Assembly: GCA_937917475.1 (NCBI GenBank)
Contig: CALDNF010000098.1
Span: 1-15,940 of the forward strand
Length of the DNA: 15,940 bases
Origin: an uncultured Faecalibacterium sp.
GTDB lineage: Bacteria; Bacillota; Clostridia; Oscillospirales; Ruminococcaceae
Direction: 5' to 3'
Every line of letters starts with the position of its first letter. Within the stretch, counting starts at the first letter, position 1. Shown here piece by piece: positions 1 through 6,287 of the stretch. The position numbers and the translations under genes were made by a program. A model generated the notes under the pieces. That model was not told the DNA's origin and did not search any database. It worked only from the letters and a program-made list of their open reading frames with translations.

Positions 1-100
1 GCTGCTGAGCAAGAAGGACGTGGACGGCGGCCTGATCGGCGGGGCATCCCTCAAGGCTCCCGATTTCGCAGTCATCGTCAACGCTGCAACCAAGGGCTGA
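1..100 (+). CDS. tpiA: Triosephosphate isomerase, C-terminal end (partial)
   Basis: This is the last 32 codons of a gene entering from the left edge, in the frame starting at base 2 and ending in TGA at 98-100. The visible residues include DVDGGLIGGASLKAPDF. This matches the C-terminal phosphate-binding loop of triosephosphate isomerase (consensus DVDGxLVGGASLKxxxF), which interconverts dihydroxyacetone phosphate and glyceraldehyde 3-phosphate in the cytosol. The gene lies 57 bp upstream of gpmI on the same strand with no terminator between them, so the two are probably co-transcribed as part of a glycolytic operon. The GC-rich hairpin GGGGC-TGTGC-GCCCC at 117-131 in the gap has no T-run. The family call rests only on this short tail. 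Confidence 0.9.
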   Translation, partial: LLSKKDVDGGLIGGASLKAPDFAVIVNAATKG

Positions 101-157
101 GAAACGCCTGTACCCCGGGGCTGTGCGCCCCATCTGAATTTTAAGGAGTAACTACCA

Positions 158-1684
158 ATGTCCAAAAAACCTGTTCTTCTGTGCATCATGGACGGCTTCG
201 GCTGGACCCCCAACGAGACCTACGGCAACGCTGTGGCTGCTGCCAAGAAGCCCTTTATTGATTCGCTGATGGCAAAGTACCCCATGACTACCATCGAAGC
301 CTCCGGCATGGCTGTGGGCCTGCCCGATGGCCAGATGGGCAACTCTGAGGTGGGCCACACCAACATGGGCGCAGGCCGCATCGTGTATCAGCAGCTCACC
401 CTTATTACCAAGTCCATTCGGGACGGCGAAATGCTCAAGAACCCGGTGCTGGTCAAGAATATGAAAGCTGCTATTGACGCCGGTAAGGCCATCCATCTGA
501 TGGGCCTTGTGGGCACCGGCGGCGTTCACAGCCACGCAGACCACTGGTTCGGCGTGCTGGAAATGGCCAAGCAGATGGGTGCAAAAGAGGTCTACCTCCA
601 CTGCATCACCGATGGCCGTGATACCGACCCCCATTCCGGCAAGGGCTTCCTGGCAGACCTGCAGGCCAAGCTGGACGAGCTGGGTGTGGGCAAGATCGCC
701 AGCGTTTCCGGCCGTTACTATGCCATGGACCGTGACAACAACTGGGACCGTGAAGAGAAGGCCTACGCTGCTTTCGTCTACGGCGAGGGCAACCACGCCG
801 CCAATGCACAGGAGGCCATTGAGGCTTCCTATGCTGCCGACAAGACCGACGAGTTCGTTTTGCCCTGCGTCACCTGCGAGGGCGGCCGTGTGCAGGACGG
901 CGATACCGTTATCTTCATGAATTTCCGCCCGGACCGTGCCCGTCAGATGACCCGCATCTTCTGCGACGATGCCTTTACCGGCTTTGAGCGTCGGGGCGGC
1001 CGCAAGCAGGTCCACTACGTCTGCATGGCCGAGTACGATGCCACCATGCCTAACTGCGAAGTGGCTTATCCCCCGGTGGAGCTCAAGAACGTTCTGGGCC
1101 AGTACCTGTCCGAGAATGGCAAGACTCAGCTGCGCATTGCCGAGACCGAGAAGTATGCCCACGTCACCTTCTTCTTCAACGGCGGCGTTGAGGCACCCTA
1201 TGCCGGTGAGGACCGCTGCGTCATCCCCAGCCCCAAGGTGGCAACTTACGACCTCAAGCCCGAGATGAGCGCACCCGAGGTGGCTGCTGAGTGCAAGGCC
1301 CGCATTGAAAGCGGCAAGTACGATGTGATCATCCTCAACTTCGCAAACTGCGATATGGTGGGTCACACTGGCGTGTTCGAGGCCGCAGTCAAGGCTGTGG
1401 AAGCTGTGGATGCTGCTGTGGAAGAAGTGGTCACCGCTGTGCTGAACGCAGGCGGCTGCGCTTTCCTGACTGCGGACCACGGCAACGCCGAGAAGATGAA
1501 GAACCCGGACGGCACCCCCTTCACCGCTCACACCACCAACGTCGTGCCCTTTGTGGCCATCGGCTGCGGCGATGTGAAGCTGCGGGAGGGCGGCTGTCTG
1601 GCGGATATCGCTCCCACCATGCTGCCCTATATCGGCCTGCCTGTCCCGGCAGAGATGACCGGCAAGAGCATCATTGTGAAGTGA
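158..1684 (+). CDS. gpmI: 2,3-bisphosphoglycerate-independent phosphoglycerate mutase
   Basis: This 508-residue protein converts 3-phosphoglycerate to 2-phosphoglycerate through a phosphoserine intermediate using two Mn ions. It is a soluble cytosolic glycolytic enzyme of the alkaline phosphatase superfamily, and its length is normal for the family. Visible motifs in order are the metal ligand Asp12 in MDGFGW, the catalytic Ser63 in MGNSEVGH, and VHSH (123-126). They are followed by CITDGRDTDP (149-158), GRYYAMDRD (185-193), NFRPDRARQMTR (255-266), NCDMVGHTG with Asp399 and His403, ADHGN (439-443), and AHTTN with His458. All expected catalytic and metal residues appear to be present. The ATG at 158 has an AAGGAG site at 143-148, nine bases upstream. 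It follows tpiA, and a strong terminator begins 33 bp after the stop. Confidence 0.97.
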   Translation: MSKKPVLLCIMDGFGWTPNETYGNAVAAAKKPFIDSLMAKYPMTTIEASGMAVGLPDGQMGNSEVGHTNMGAGRIVYQQLTLITKSIRDGEMLKNPVLVKNMKAAIDAGKAIHLMGLVGTGGVHSHADHWFGVLEMAKQMGAKEVYLHCITDGRDTDPHSGKGFLADLQAKLDELGVGKIASVSGRYYAMDRDNNWDREEKAYAAFVYGEGNHAANAQEAIEASYAADKTDEFVLPCVTCEGGRVQDGDTVIFMNFRPDRARQMTRIFCDDAFTGFERRGGRKQVHYVCMAEYDATMPNCEVAYPPVELKNVLGQYLSENGKTQLRIAETEKYAHVTFFFNGGVEAPYAGEDRCVIPSPKVATYDLKPEMSAPEVAAECKARIESGKYDVIILNFANCDMVGHTGVFEAAVKAVEAVDAAVEEVVTAVLNAGGCAFLTADHGNAEKMKNPDGTPFTAHTTNVVPFVAIGCGDVKLREGGCLADIAPTMLPYIGLPVPAEMTGKSIIVK

Positions 1685-1716
1685 GAGTTCGGCCTGAAAT
1701 AACATTCTGACCCAGT

Positions 1717-1755
1717 GAGGCCGGAGGAGCCAGGATGCTTCTCCGGTCTCTTTTT
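1717..1755 (+). terminator. Rho-independent terminator after gpmI
   Basis: A 13-bp stem (1717-1729 with 1738-1750, including two G-T wobble pairs) closes an 8-nt loop and is followed immediately by TTTTT at 1751-1755. It ends the tpiA-gpmI transcript ahead of the next promoter. Confidence 0.9.
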
Positions 1756-1777
1756 GCAGGAGAATTTCTCCCGGCGG

Positions 1778-1805
1778 TTGACAGCAAGGCACAAAGCGAT
1801 ATAAT
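1778..1805 (+). promoter_or_regulatory. Consensus sigma-A promoter for the HD-GYP-like gene
   Basis: Exact TTGACA (1778-1783) and exact TATAAT (1800-1805) boxes are separated by 16 bp. The predicted transcript would start near 1812 and have a leader of about 64 nt. The -10 box lies in the left arm of an inverted repeat, ATATAAT (1799-1805) with ATTATAT (1814-1820), that spans the likely start site. This could be an operator, or it could be a coincidence of AT-rich sequence. Confidence 0.85.
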
Positions 1806-1875
1806 TAAACTGGATTATATTTGTGCGTTTTAGATAAAAAATGAAAAGTTCCGTACATTTGAGAGGAGGCTGGAC

Positions 1876-3720
1876 ATGAACGACGCAAAGTGTGATCGTT
1901 ATATCGAAAATCTGCGCAAAGTCCGTGCCTTCGCAAAGCCGGAGGTTCGTCCGGGCATGGGAGCGCAGGAATTGCTGGATCTGATCCAGAAAAATGCTGC
2001 GGAATCCTTTGCCATCATGAAGGAAAACAATGCATTGCTGGATGAGCTGGTCTACACCCGCAAGGCAGAGGAGCTGACCGACGAGGACATAGCGCAGCTG
2101 CTCCGCTTTGCCGACCGGCTCTTTGCCTATGCCAACAGCGAGGACGACGGCGTGGCCTACAAGATCCACTGCCTGCTGCTGGAAGCGGCCCGCCTGCGCA
2201 AAGACGAACCCTTCCTCATCCGGGAACTCTACTACTGCGGCGTGACACTGCATTATCTGAACATCCGGGACGAAGAATATGATATCAACGCCTTTGGAAA
2301 CCGGGTGCGGGCCTATTTTGAAGAGGGGGCCTCTTACCTGAACCGGTATGAGAGCTACGACAGCAAGACCCGGGGGTTCATCATCCGGTGTCTGGGCAAC
2401 AGCAAGATGGCCCTGAACCGCCGCAGCAAGGAGAACAGCCGCATCTACATGAACGTCTTTGACCGGGCCATGGCCATTATGACCGACCCCTATTATCAGC
2501 AGCTGAACCCCGAGATTCCATGGAAAAGCTTCATCTACACCATGCAGATCGATCAGCTCAGTATGCTGCCCCATCTGCGGGACACAAACGACCTGGAGAT
2601 CGCCCGGAAAGTGTATGAATCGGCGGAATATGTGGATCAGTGGGTCAAGGAAAATCAGGGAGAGGAAGAGCGGCTGCAGAACTGGCGTGTGAACTATTTT
2701 TACTGGGGTGCACGCTATCATGCAGGGCTCTGCACCATCCGGCAGGCGGTAGAAAAAATGCTGGAAAGCGTGGAGCAGGTAGACCCCAACGATTTCTCTG
2801 CCAGCGGCATCAACAACAATCTGGGCCTTACCAGCCATATGTATCCCTATGTGGCCCTTCTCCGGCCGGAGGATGAAAAGGCCCTGCATGACCGGCTGGA
2901 ACGCACGCAGGAGCGGTGCATGGAATATGTGGCCCGGATGCCGGTGAACCGGTATCCACGGTTGTCCAACATAGCCATCTGGGACCTTGCCGAGGCGCAG
3001 GCCTATCTGAAAGACCGCTCCCATGGCGGGACGATCCAATATCTGCTGGCGGCCCATAAGCCCACCTATGTCCATTCCCTGATGGTAGCCCGGCTCACCC
3101 GGCATCTGATCTCCCGCCTGCTGGAAAAGTGTCCGGAGCAGCTCATCGGTCTGAGGGGTTATCACACGACGGAGGAACTGAAGCGGCACGCTGTGGACCT
3201 CTGTGAGCTGGCCTATGAATGTGGCCTGTACCACGATGTGGGCAAGAACTCCATCACCATGTACATCAGCAACAACGCCCGCCGCCTGCTGGATGAGGAG
3301 TTTGCCTGCATCCGGCTCCATCCGGAGTTCGGCTATGGCCTGTTACAGCAGAGCGGGCGGGAAGATCTGGCACAGGCGGCGTTGTATCACCACCGGTTCT
3401 ATAATGGAAAGGGCGGCTATCCGGAAGGGCATGGTAGCTGCCGCCCGGAGATGAAAGCCATTCTGGATGTGCTGAACGTCACCGATTCGCTGGATGCAGC
3501 CACCGACAACGTGGGCCGCTGCTACAACGCCGCAAAGCCGGTGGAGGTGCTGGTGGAAGAATTCCGCCGGGAAAAGGGCACCCGCTACGCCCCCTATGTG
3601 GTGGAGCTCTTTGATGACCCGGAATTCTGCCGCAGCCTTGCGGATACCCTGACGGAGACCCGCAAGCAGGTCTATCTGGAAGTTTACAACACCCCGGATG
3701 ACCGCCCCGGCGAAGAATAA
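1876..3720 (+). CDS. HD-GYP-like phosphohydrolase with helical N-terminal region
   Basis: This 614-residue soluble protein has no predicted membrane segment. Residues 1 to about 380 look all-helical and may be TPR-like. I see no receiver, GAF, PAS or GGDEF domain. Residues from about 390 to 560 form an HD-GYP-type metal-dependent phosphohydrolase. The ligand pattern is visible: His400 (YVHS), His453-Asp454 (YHDVGK), His482 (HPEFG), His505-His506 (YHHRFYNGKGGYP) and Asp537 (VTDSLDA), with Gly514-Tyr515-Pro516 as the GYP triad. Known HD-GYP proteins mostly degrade cyclic di-GMP, and that is the likeliest activity, but the spacing around GYP is divergent and other nucleotides are possible. The ATG at 1876 has GAGAGGAGG at 1861-1869. 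The gene is monocistronic, with a consensus promoter upstream and a bidirectional terminator downstream. The N-terminal half is probably the sensing or partner-binding part. Confidence 0.85.
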   Translation: MNDAKCDRYIENLRKVRAFAKPEVRPGMGAQELLDLIQKNAAESFAIMKENNALLDELVYTRKAEELTDEDIAQLLRFADRLFAYANSEDDGVAYKIHCLLLEAARLRKDEPFLIRELYYCGVTLHYLNIRDEEYDINAFGNRVRAYFEEGASYLNRYESYDSKTRGFIIRCLGNSKMALNRRSKENSRIYMNVFDRAMAIMTDPYYQQLNPEIPWKSFIYTMQIDQLSMLPHLRDTNDLEIARKVYESAEYVDQWVKENQGEEERLQNWRVNYFYWGARYHAGLCTIRQAVEKMLESVEQVDPNDFSASGINNNLGLTSHMYPYVALLRPEDEKALHDRLERTQERCMEYVARMPVNRYPRLSNIAIWDLAEAQAYLKDRSHGGTIQYLLAAHKPTYVHSLMVARLTRHLISRLLEKCPEQLIGLRGYHTTEELKRHAVDLCELAYECGLYHDVGKNSITMYISNNARRLLDEEFACIRLHPEFGYGLLQQSGREDLAQAALYHHRFYNGKGGYPEGHGSCRPEMKAILDVLNVTDSLDAATDNVGRCYNAAKPVEVLVEEFRREKGTRYAPYVVELFDDPEFCRSLADTLTETRKQVYLEVYNTPDDRPGEE

Positions 3721-3733
3721 AACAGCAAAACAA

Positions 3734-3771
3734 AAACGCTCCGTACTGAGATTTCCCGGTACGGAGCGTTT
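3734..3771. terminator. Bidirectional terminator between convergent genes
   Basis: A perfect 13-bp inverted repeat (3734-3746 with 3759-3771) encloses a 12-nt loop. A-rich sequence on the left becomes a T-rich tail for the minus strand, so the element suits the phospholipase transcript best, and it should also stop the plus-strand HD-GYP transcript. Confidence 0.85.
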
Positions 3772-3783
3772 GCTGTATCTGAA

Positions 3784-4653
3784 TTATGCGTCAGGCTGGG
3801 CTTTTACTTCGTCAAAGAAGGCTTTGATCTTGTCGATCTGGATCTCGGCCACGGCCCGGCCGGTCTCATAGACCCGGCGGAGCTGAGCGGGGTCCCGCTC
3901 CATGGCACCGATCTCCAGCGGGATGGGCGGGCGAATGACGTAATCCTTGCCGGCCTGTTCCAGCATCGAGATGTAGGAGAGGGTCTCATTGTACCGCTCG
4001 TGACGGTCGGCCACCGCCTCCACAAAGGCTGGATACCGGAAATACCGGGTCCGGATGGCGGGCAGCATGGGGTTCTTTTTTTTCACAAAGCCTTTGGGCT
4101 GGGTCAGCACGATGAGGTTCCGCTTGTAGCCGATGGACTCAAAGAACCGCACCGGGATGGAATCGGCCACTCCGCCGTCCAGCAGGGCATAATGCCCGAT
4201 CCGGACGATCTTTGCGGCCAGCGGCATGGAGGCAGAAGCTTCCATCCACTTGATGTCCTCAGCGTCGCCGGTGCGGCACTTGTGGTAGATGGGGTCGCCG
4301 GTGCGCACATCGGTGCAGACGACAAAAAAGTCCATGGGCGAATTGCGGAAGGCCTCGGTGTCAAAGGGGTCTAGCTTTTCGGGCACCTCATGGTAGCAGA
4401 ACTGCTCGCTGTACAGGTTGCCGGTGCGGATGAGGTTCTTAAAGCTGGCATACCGCTTGTCGTTGCAGTACTCGGTGTTATAGCGGATGGTCCGTCCAAT
4501 CTGATGGGACTTGTAATTGCAGCCGAACACGGCCCCCGCCGACACGCCGATGGCACCGTCGGCTGTGATATCGTGCTCCATCAATACATCCAGAACGCCA
4601 GCGGTGAACATCCCCCGCATGGCTCCACCTTCCAGGATCAATCCGGTCTTCAT
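3784..4653 (-). CDS. Patatin-like phospholipase (RssA/YjjU-like)
   Basis: This is a 289-residue serine hydrolase of the patatin family, which cleaves acyl esters of phospholipids or other lipids with a Ser-Asp dyad. From the chosen start the motifs are the oxyanion-hole glycine loop GGAMRG (9-14), the nucleophile elbow GVSAG with Ser38, and the catalytic DGG with Asp159. The ASASMPLA stretch (139-146) is typical of bacterial patatins. No signal peptide is seen, so it is probably cytosolic or peripheral to the membrane. An in-frame TTG at 4677 would add eight residues. The AAGGAG site at 4663-4668 lies inside that extension and 9 bp before the ATG at 4653, so the ATG is preferred. It is transcribed divergently from xpt, and a promoter is visible at 4716-4743. 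The natural substrate cannot be read from the sequence. Confidence 0.9.
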   Translation of the reverse strand: MKTGLILEGGAMRGMFTAGVLDVLMEHDITADGAIGVSAGAVFGCNYKSHQIGRTIRYNTEYCNDKRYASFKNLIRTGNLYSEQFCYHEVPEKLDPFDTEAFRNSPMDFFVVCTDVRTGDPIYHKCRTGDAEDIKWMEASASMPLAAKIVRIGHYALLDGGVADSIPVRFFESIGYKRNLIVLTQPKGFVKKKNPMLPAIRTRYFRYPAFVEAVADRHERYNETLSYISMLEQAGKDYVIRPPIPLEIGAMERDPAQLRRVYETGRAVAEIQIDKIKAFFDEVKAQPDA

Positions 4654-4662
4654 ATGGGCAAA

Positions 4663-4668
4663 CTCCTT
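4663..4668 (-). promoter_or_regulatory. Ribosome binding site that sets the patatin start
   Basis: AAGGAG on the minus strand lies 9 nt before the ATG at 4653. It would fall inside the coding region if the upstream TTG at 4677 were used. Confidence 0.8.
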
Positions 4669-4715
4669 CTTTTCCAACGCAGGGATGACCCACAGCGGCC
4701 ATCCTGTATGCTTTC

Positions 4716-4743
4716 AGTATACTCGATTTTTTTAAGAAAACAA
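4716..4743 (-). promoter_or_regulatory. Probable promoter of the patatin gene
   Basis: On the minus strand, TTGTTT (4738-4743) and TATACT (4716-4721) are separated by 16 bp. The site is about 63 bp upstream of the patatin ATG. The divergent gap 4654-4939 also holds the xpt promoter, and I see no other gene or structured element in it. Confidence 0.65.
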
Positions 4744-4869
4744 GAGAAGAAAATCCAAAACCATTCCACCGCCGCCGGGCAGTTTTCGGGATTTTCACAA
4801 CAGGCATCCTTTTGAAGGGGAGAAAGAAAAATCGGGAGGAAGTTTTTGTCGGATTTGGGCGGAAAAACC

Positions 4870-4898
4870 TTGCCAAAGCGGGTGGGATTCGGTATACT
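4870..4898 (+). promoter_or_regulatory. Probable xpt promoter
   Basis: TTGCCA (4870-4875) and TATACT (4893-4898) are separated by 17 bp. The predicted leader is only about 35 nt. That is too short for a purine riboswitch, and none of the conserved purine aptamer core is present. Confidence 0.75.
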
Positions 4899-4939
4899 AG
4901 GTGAAATAAATTGAAACATCAGGCCTGGAGGAGACAAAA

Positions 4940-5533
4940 ATGAAACTGCTGGAAGATCGTATCCGAAAAGACGGCATCGTGCGGGAGGGCAATGTGCTGA
5001 AGGTGGACAGCTTTATCAACCACCAGATGGACATCCCCCTGTTCCGTGAGATGGCAAAGGAGTGGAAGCGACTGTTTGCAGGCAAGCCCATCAACAAGGT
5101 GCTGACCATCGAGGCCAGCGGCATCGGCATTGCCGCCGTGGTGGCCAGCGAGTTCAATGTGCCGGTGGTGTTTGCCAAAAAGTCCATGAGCATCAATCTG
5201 GACTATGATAACTATGAGACCAAGATCCAGTCCTTCACCCACAAAAAGATCTACAACGTCATCGTCTCCAAAAAGTTCCTGACTCCGGAGGATCATGTGC
5301 TGATCATTGACGACTTCCTTGCCAACGGCTGTGCCCTGATGGGCCTGCTGGATCTGGCACAGGAAGCCGGTGCCACTGTGGAGGGCATCGGCATCGCCGT
5401 CGAAAAGGGCTTCCAGCAGGGCGGCGAGCTCATCCGCAGCAAGGGCATCCAGCTGGAAAGCCTTGCTATCGTGGATTCCATGGACAGCACCACCGGCGAG
5501 ATCACTTTCCGTGACCAGCCGCAGCAGAACTGA
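4940..5533 (+). CDS. xpt: Xanthine phosphoribosyltransferase
   Basis: This 197-residue purine salvage enzyme transfers phosphoribosyl from PRPP to xanthine, giving XMP, in the cytosol. The whole sequence reads as a standard Xpt: an N-terminal MKLLEDRI, the IEASGIG segment (57-63), the FAKKS loop (78-82), and the PRPP-binding motif VLIIDDFLANG (120-130) with Asp124-Asp125. Its length is normal. The ATG at 4940 has GGAGGAG at 4927-4933. In Bacillus, xpt is usually controlled by a guanine riboswitch and followed by the permease gene pbuX. Here the leader is short, I see no aptamer, and no permease gene follows. No terminator is visible between its stop and the downstream antitoxin repeats, so xpt read-through could run into them. 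Confidence 0.96.
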   Translation: MKLLEDRIRKDGIVREGNVLKVDSFINHQMDIPLFREMAKEWKRLFAGKPINKVLTIEASGIGIAAVVASEFNVPVVFAKKSMSINLDYDNYETKIQSFTHKKIYNVIVSKKFLTPEDHVLIIDDFLANGCALMGLLDLAQEAGATVEGIGIAVEKGFQQGGELIRSKGIQLESLAIVDSMDSTTGEITFRDQPQQN

Positions 5534-5542
5534 AAAAAGAAG

Positions 5543-5571
5543 TTGCATTTTTACGTTGGATTTGCTATACT
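5543..5571 (+). promoter_or_regulatory. Promoter of the RNA antitoxin
   Basis: TTGCAT (5543-5548) and TATACT (5566-5571) are separated by 17 bp and lie just after the xpt stop. The predicted start is near 5578, at the beginning of a palindrome (5579-5595) and 28 nt before the first repeat. It resembles the xpt promoter in strength. Confidence 0.8.
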
Positions 5572-5605
5572 GTTTTTAGAAAAGAAGTTCTTTTCAATCT
5601 TCGCT

Positions 5606-5711
5606 GAAGATGACGAGTGACGGTTCTGACTCGTCGGTAAAATAAAAATTGACCGAGTGAAGATGATGTGTGACGGTTCTGACACATCGGTAAAATAAAA
5701 ATTGACCGGGC
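5606..5711 (+). repeat. Two 53-nt tandem repeats of the RNA antitoxin
   Basis: Unit 1 is 5606-5658 and unit 2 is 5659-5711. A third unit begins (GAAGAA at 5712) and breaks off. The units differ at six positions. Four of these lie in the hairpin stem and form two compensated pairs: GACGAGT/ACTCGTC in unit 1 becomes GATGTGT/ACACATC in unit 2. The other two lie in the last three bases. The loop and the A-rich linker are identical. Confidence 0.95.
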
Positions 5712-5720
5712 GAAGAAACA

Positions 5721-5756
5721 AACGAGGTCAGCTGAAAAGGTTGGCCTCGTTTTTTT
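5721..5756 (+). terminator. Terminator between antitoxin repeats and toxin gene
   Basis: A 13-bp stem (5721-5733 with 5739-5751, with three G-T wobbles) has a GAAAA loop and seven T residues at 5750-5756. In type III modules a terminator at this position keeps antitoxin RNA in excess and allows limited read-through into the toxin gene. Confidence 0.92.
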
Positions 5757-5788
5757 GTGAACATGAGAGCAGACAGGGATGTTGAACG

Positions 5789-6259
5789 ATGGAATGTAGT
5801 GTGAAAATTTATCAGTTGTCCGCTGAATTCATGCGGGATTATCCGACTTTGAAATATCCGGAACTGATGTGTAAGTGGGGCAGACCTTATAGCTGCCTGA
5901 TGATTGAAGCAGTGTTTGACTACCGGATCTGCATCCCATATCGTTCTTCGATCCACCACAAAAATGCGTATTTGTTTACCGGAACAGAGCGTTCCAGAAG
6001 AACGCGCTCCGGATTGGATTATACCAAGATCGTTCTGATCCGAAAGGAAAGCTATCTGGACCCCACAAAAGTTGTTGTTGATCAGGATGAATACACCGAA
6101 ACCGTCCGCAACATCCGCAGGATCGCAGAGGAAGCGGTGCGCTATCTGGAAGGCTACATCCAGCACGTCAACGGCACAAAGCCCCTGCATCCGAGGGAGT
6201 ATGCAAGAAGATATCAATATTCCACCCTGCCCTATTTCCATGATATTATGGGCTTGTGA
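5789..6259 (+). CDS. Putative type III endoribonuclease toxin (ToxN/TenpN/CptN-like)
   Basis: This 156-residue basic protein has no signal peptide or membrane segment. Features that recall the ToxN/AbiQ superfamily are an N-terminal KIYQLS strand (6-11) and a core RPYSCLMIE...DYRICIPYRSSIHHKNAYLF (32-63). An Arg/Lys-rich loop (68-86) and a helical C-terminal half follow. In this superfamily the toxin is a sequence-selective RNase that also processes its own antitoxin. Which of the three families it belongs to cannot be settled by eye; I lean to TenpN or CptN. The ATG at 5789 has only a weak CAGGGA site (5774-5779). A GTG at 5801 would start the protein at the family-typical KIYQL. The sampled gene sequence is about 46% GC, against about 63% sampled in xpt, which suggests horizontal acquisition. 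It follows the repeat RNA and its terminator, and has its own downstream terminator. Confidence 0.82.
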   Translation: MECSVKIYQLSAEFMRDYPTLKYPELMCKWGRPYSCLMIEAVFDYRICIPYRSSIHHKNAYLFTGTERSRRTRSGLDYTKIVLIRKESYLDPTKVVVDQDEYTETVRNIRRIAEEAVRYLEGYIQHVNGTKPLHPREYARRYQYSTLPYFHDIMGL

Positions 6260-6262
6260 CCC

Positions 6263-6287
6263 AAGACCGCTCCGGCGGTCTTTTTTT
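6263..6287 (+). terminator. Terminator after the toxin gene
   Basis: A perfect 8-bp stem AAGACCGC/GCGGTCTT (6263-6270 with 6275-6282) with a TCCG loop runs into T residues to 6287. It overlaps the stop codon of the convergent penicillin-binding protein gene by two bases. Confidence 0.9.

Larger units (their letters stand above)
5578..5756 (+). ncRNA. Putative type III RNA antitoxin (ToxI/TenpI-like)
   Basis: This predicted transcript of about 180 nt runs from the promoter to the terminator and does not code for a recognisable protein. In type III toxin-antitoxin systems, tandem RNA repeats are cut by the toxin into single units that fold as pseudoknots and inhibit it. Here two 53-nt units are seen, each with a 7-bp hairpin carrying the identical loop GACGGTTCTG, followed by an A-rich segment and GACCG. 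In each unit the loop CGGUU could pair with GACCG to form an H-type pseudoknot (5621-5625 with 5651-5655, and 5674-5678 with 5704-5708). A leader palindrome (5579-5595) and a small hairpin ATCTTC-GCT-GAAGAT (5597-5611) precede the repeats. The assignment is inferred from architecture and from the downstream toxin-like gene. The exact ends and the cleavage sites are not known. Confidence 0.8.

Noticed and set aside
117..131. GGGGC-TGTGC-GCCCC hairpin between tpiA and gpmI as a terminator
   Set aside because: It has only five pairs and no T-run, and no separate promoter for gpmI is evident.
152..1792. Long open frame antisense to gpmI
   Set aside because: It is a by-product of GC-rich codon use in gpmI, it has no recognisable protein features, and the plus-strand frame encodes every gpmI motif.
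4899..4939. Purine riboswitch ahead of xpt
   Set aside because: The leader from the predicted start is only about 35 nt, and none of the conserved aptamer core is present on reading the region 4800-4939.
5606..5711. The tandem repeats as a CRISPR array
   Set aside because: The 53-nt units are directly contiguous with no spacers, their differences are compensatory stem changes, and no cas gene is nearby.
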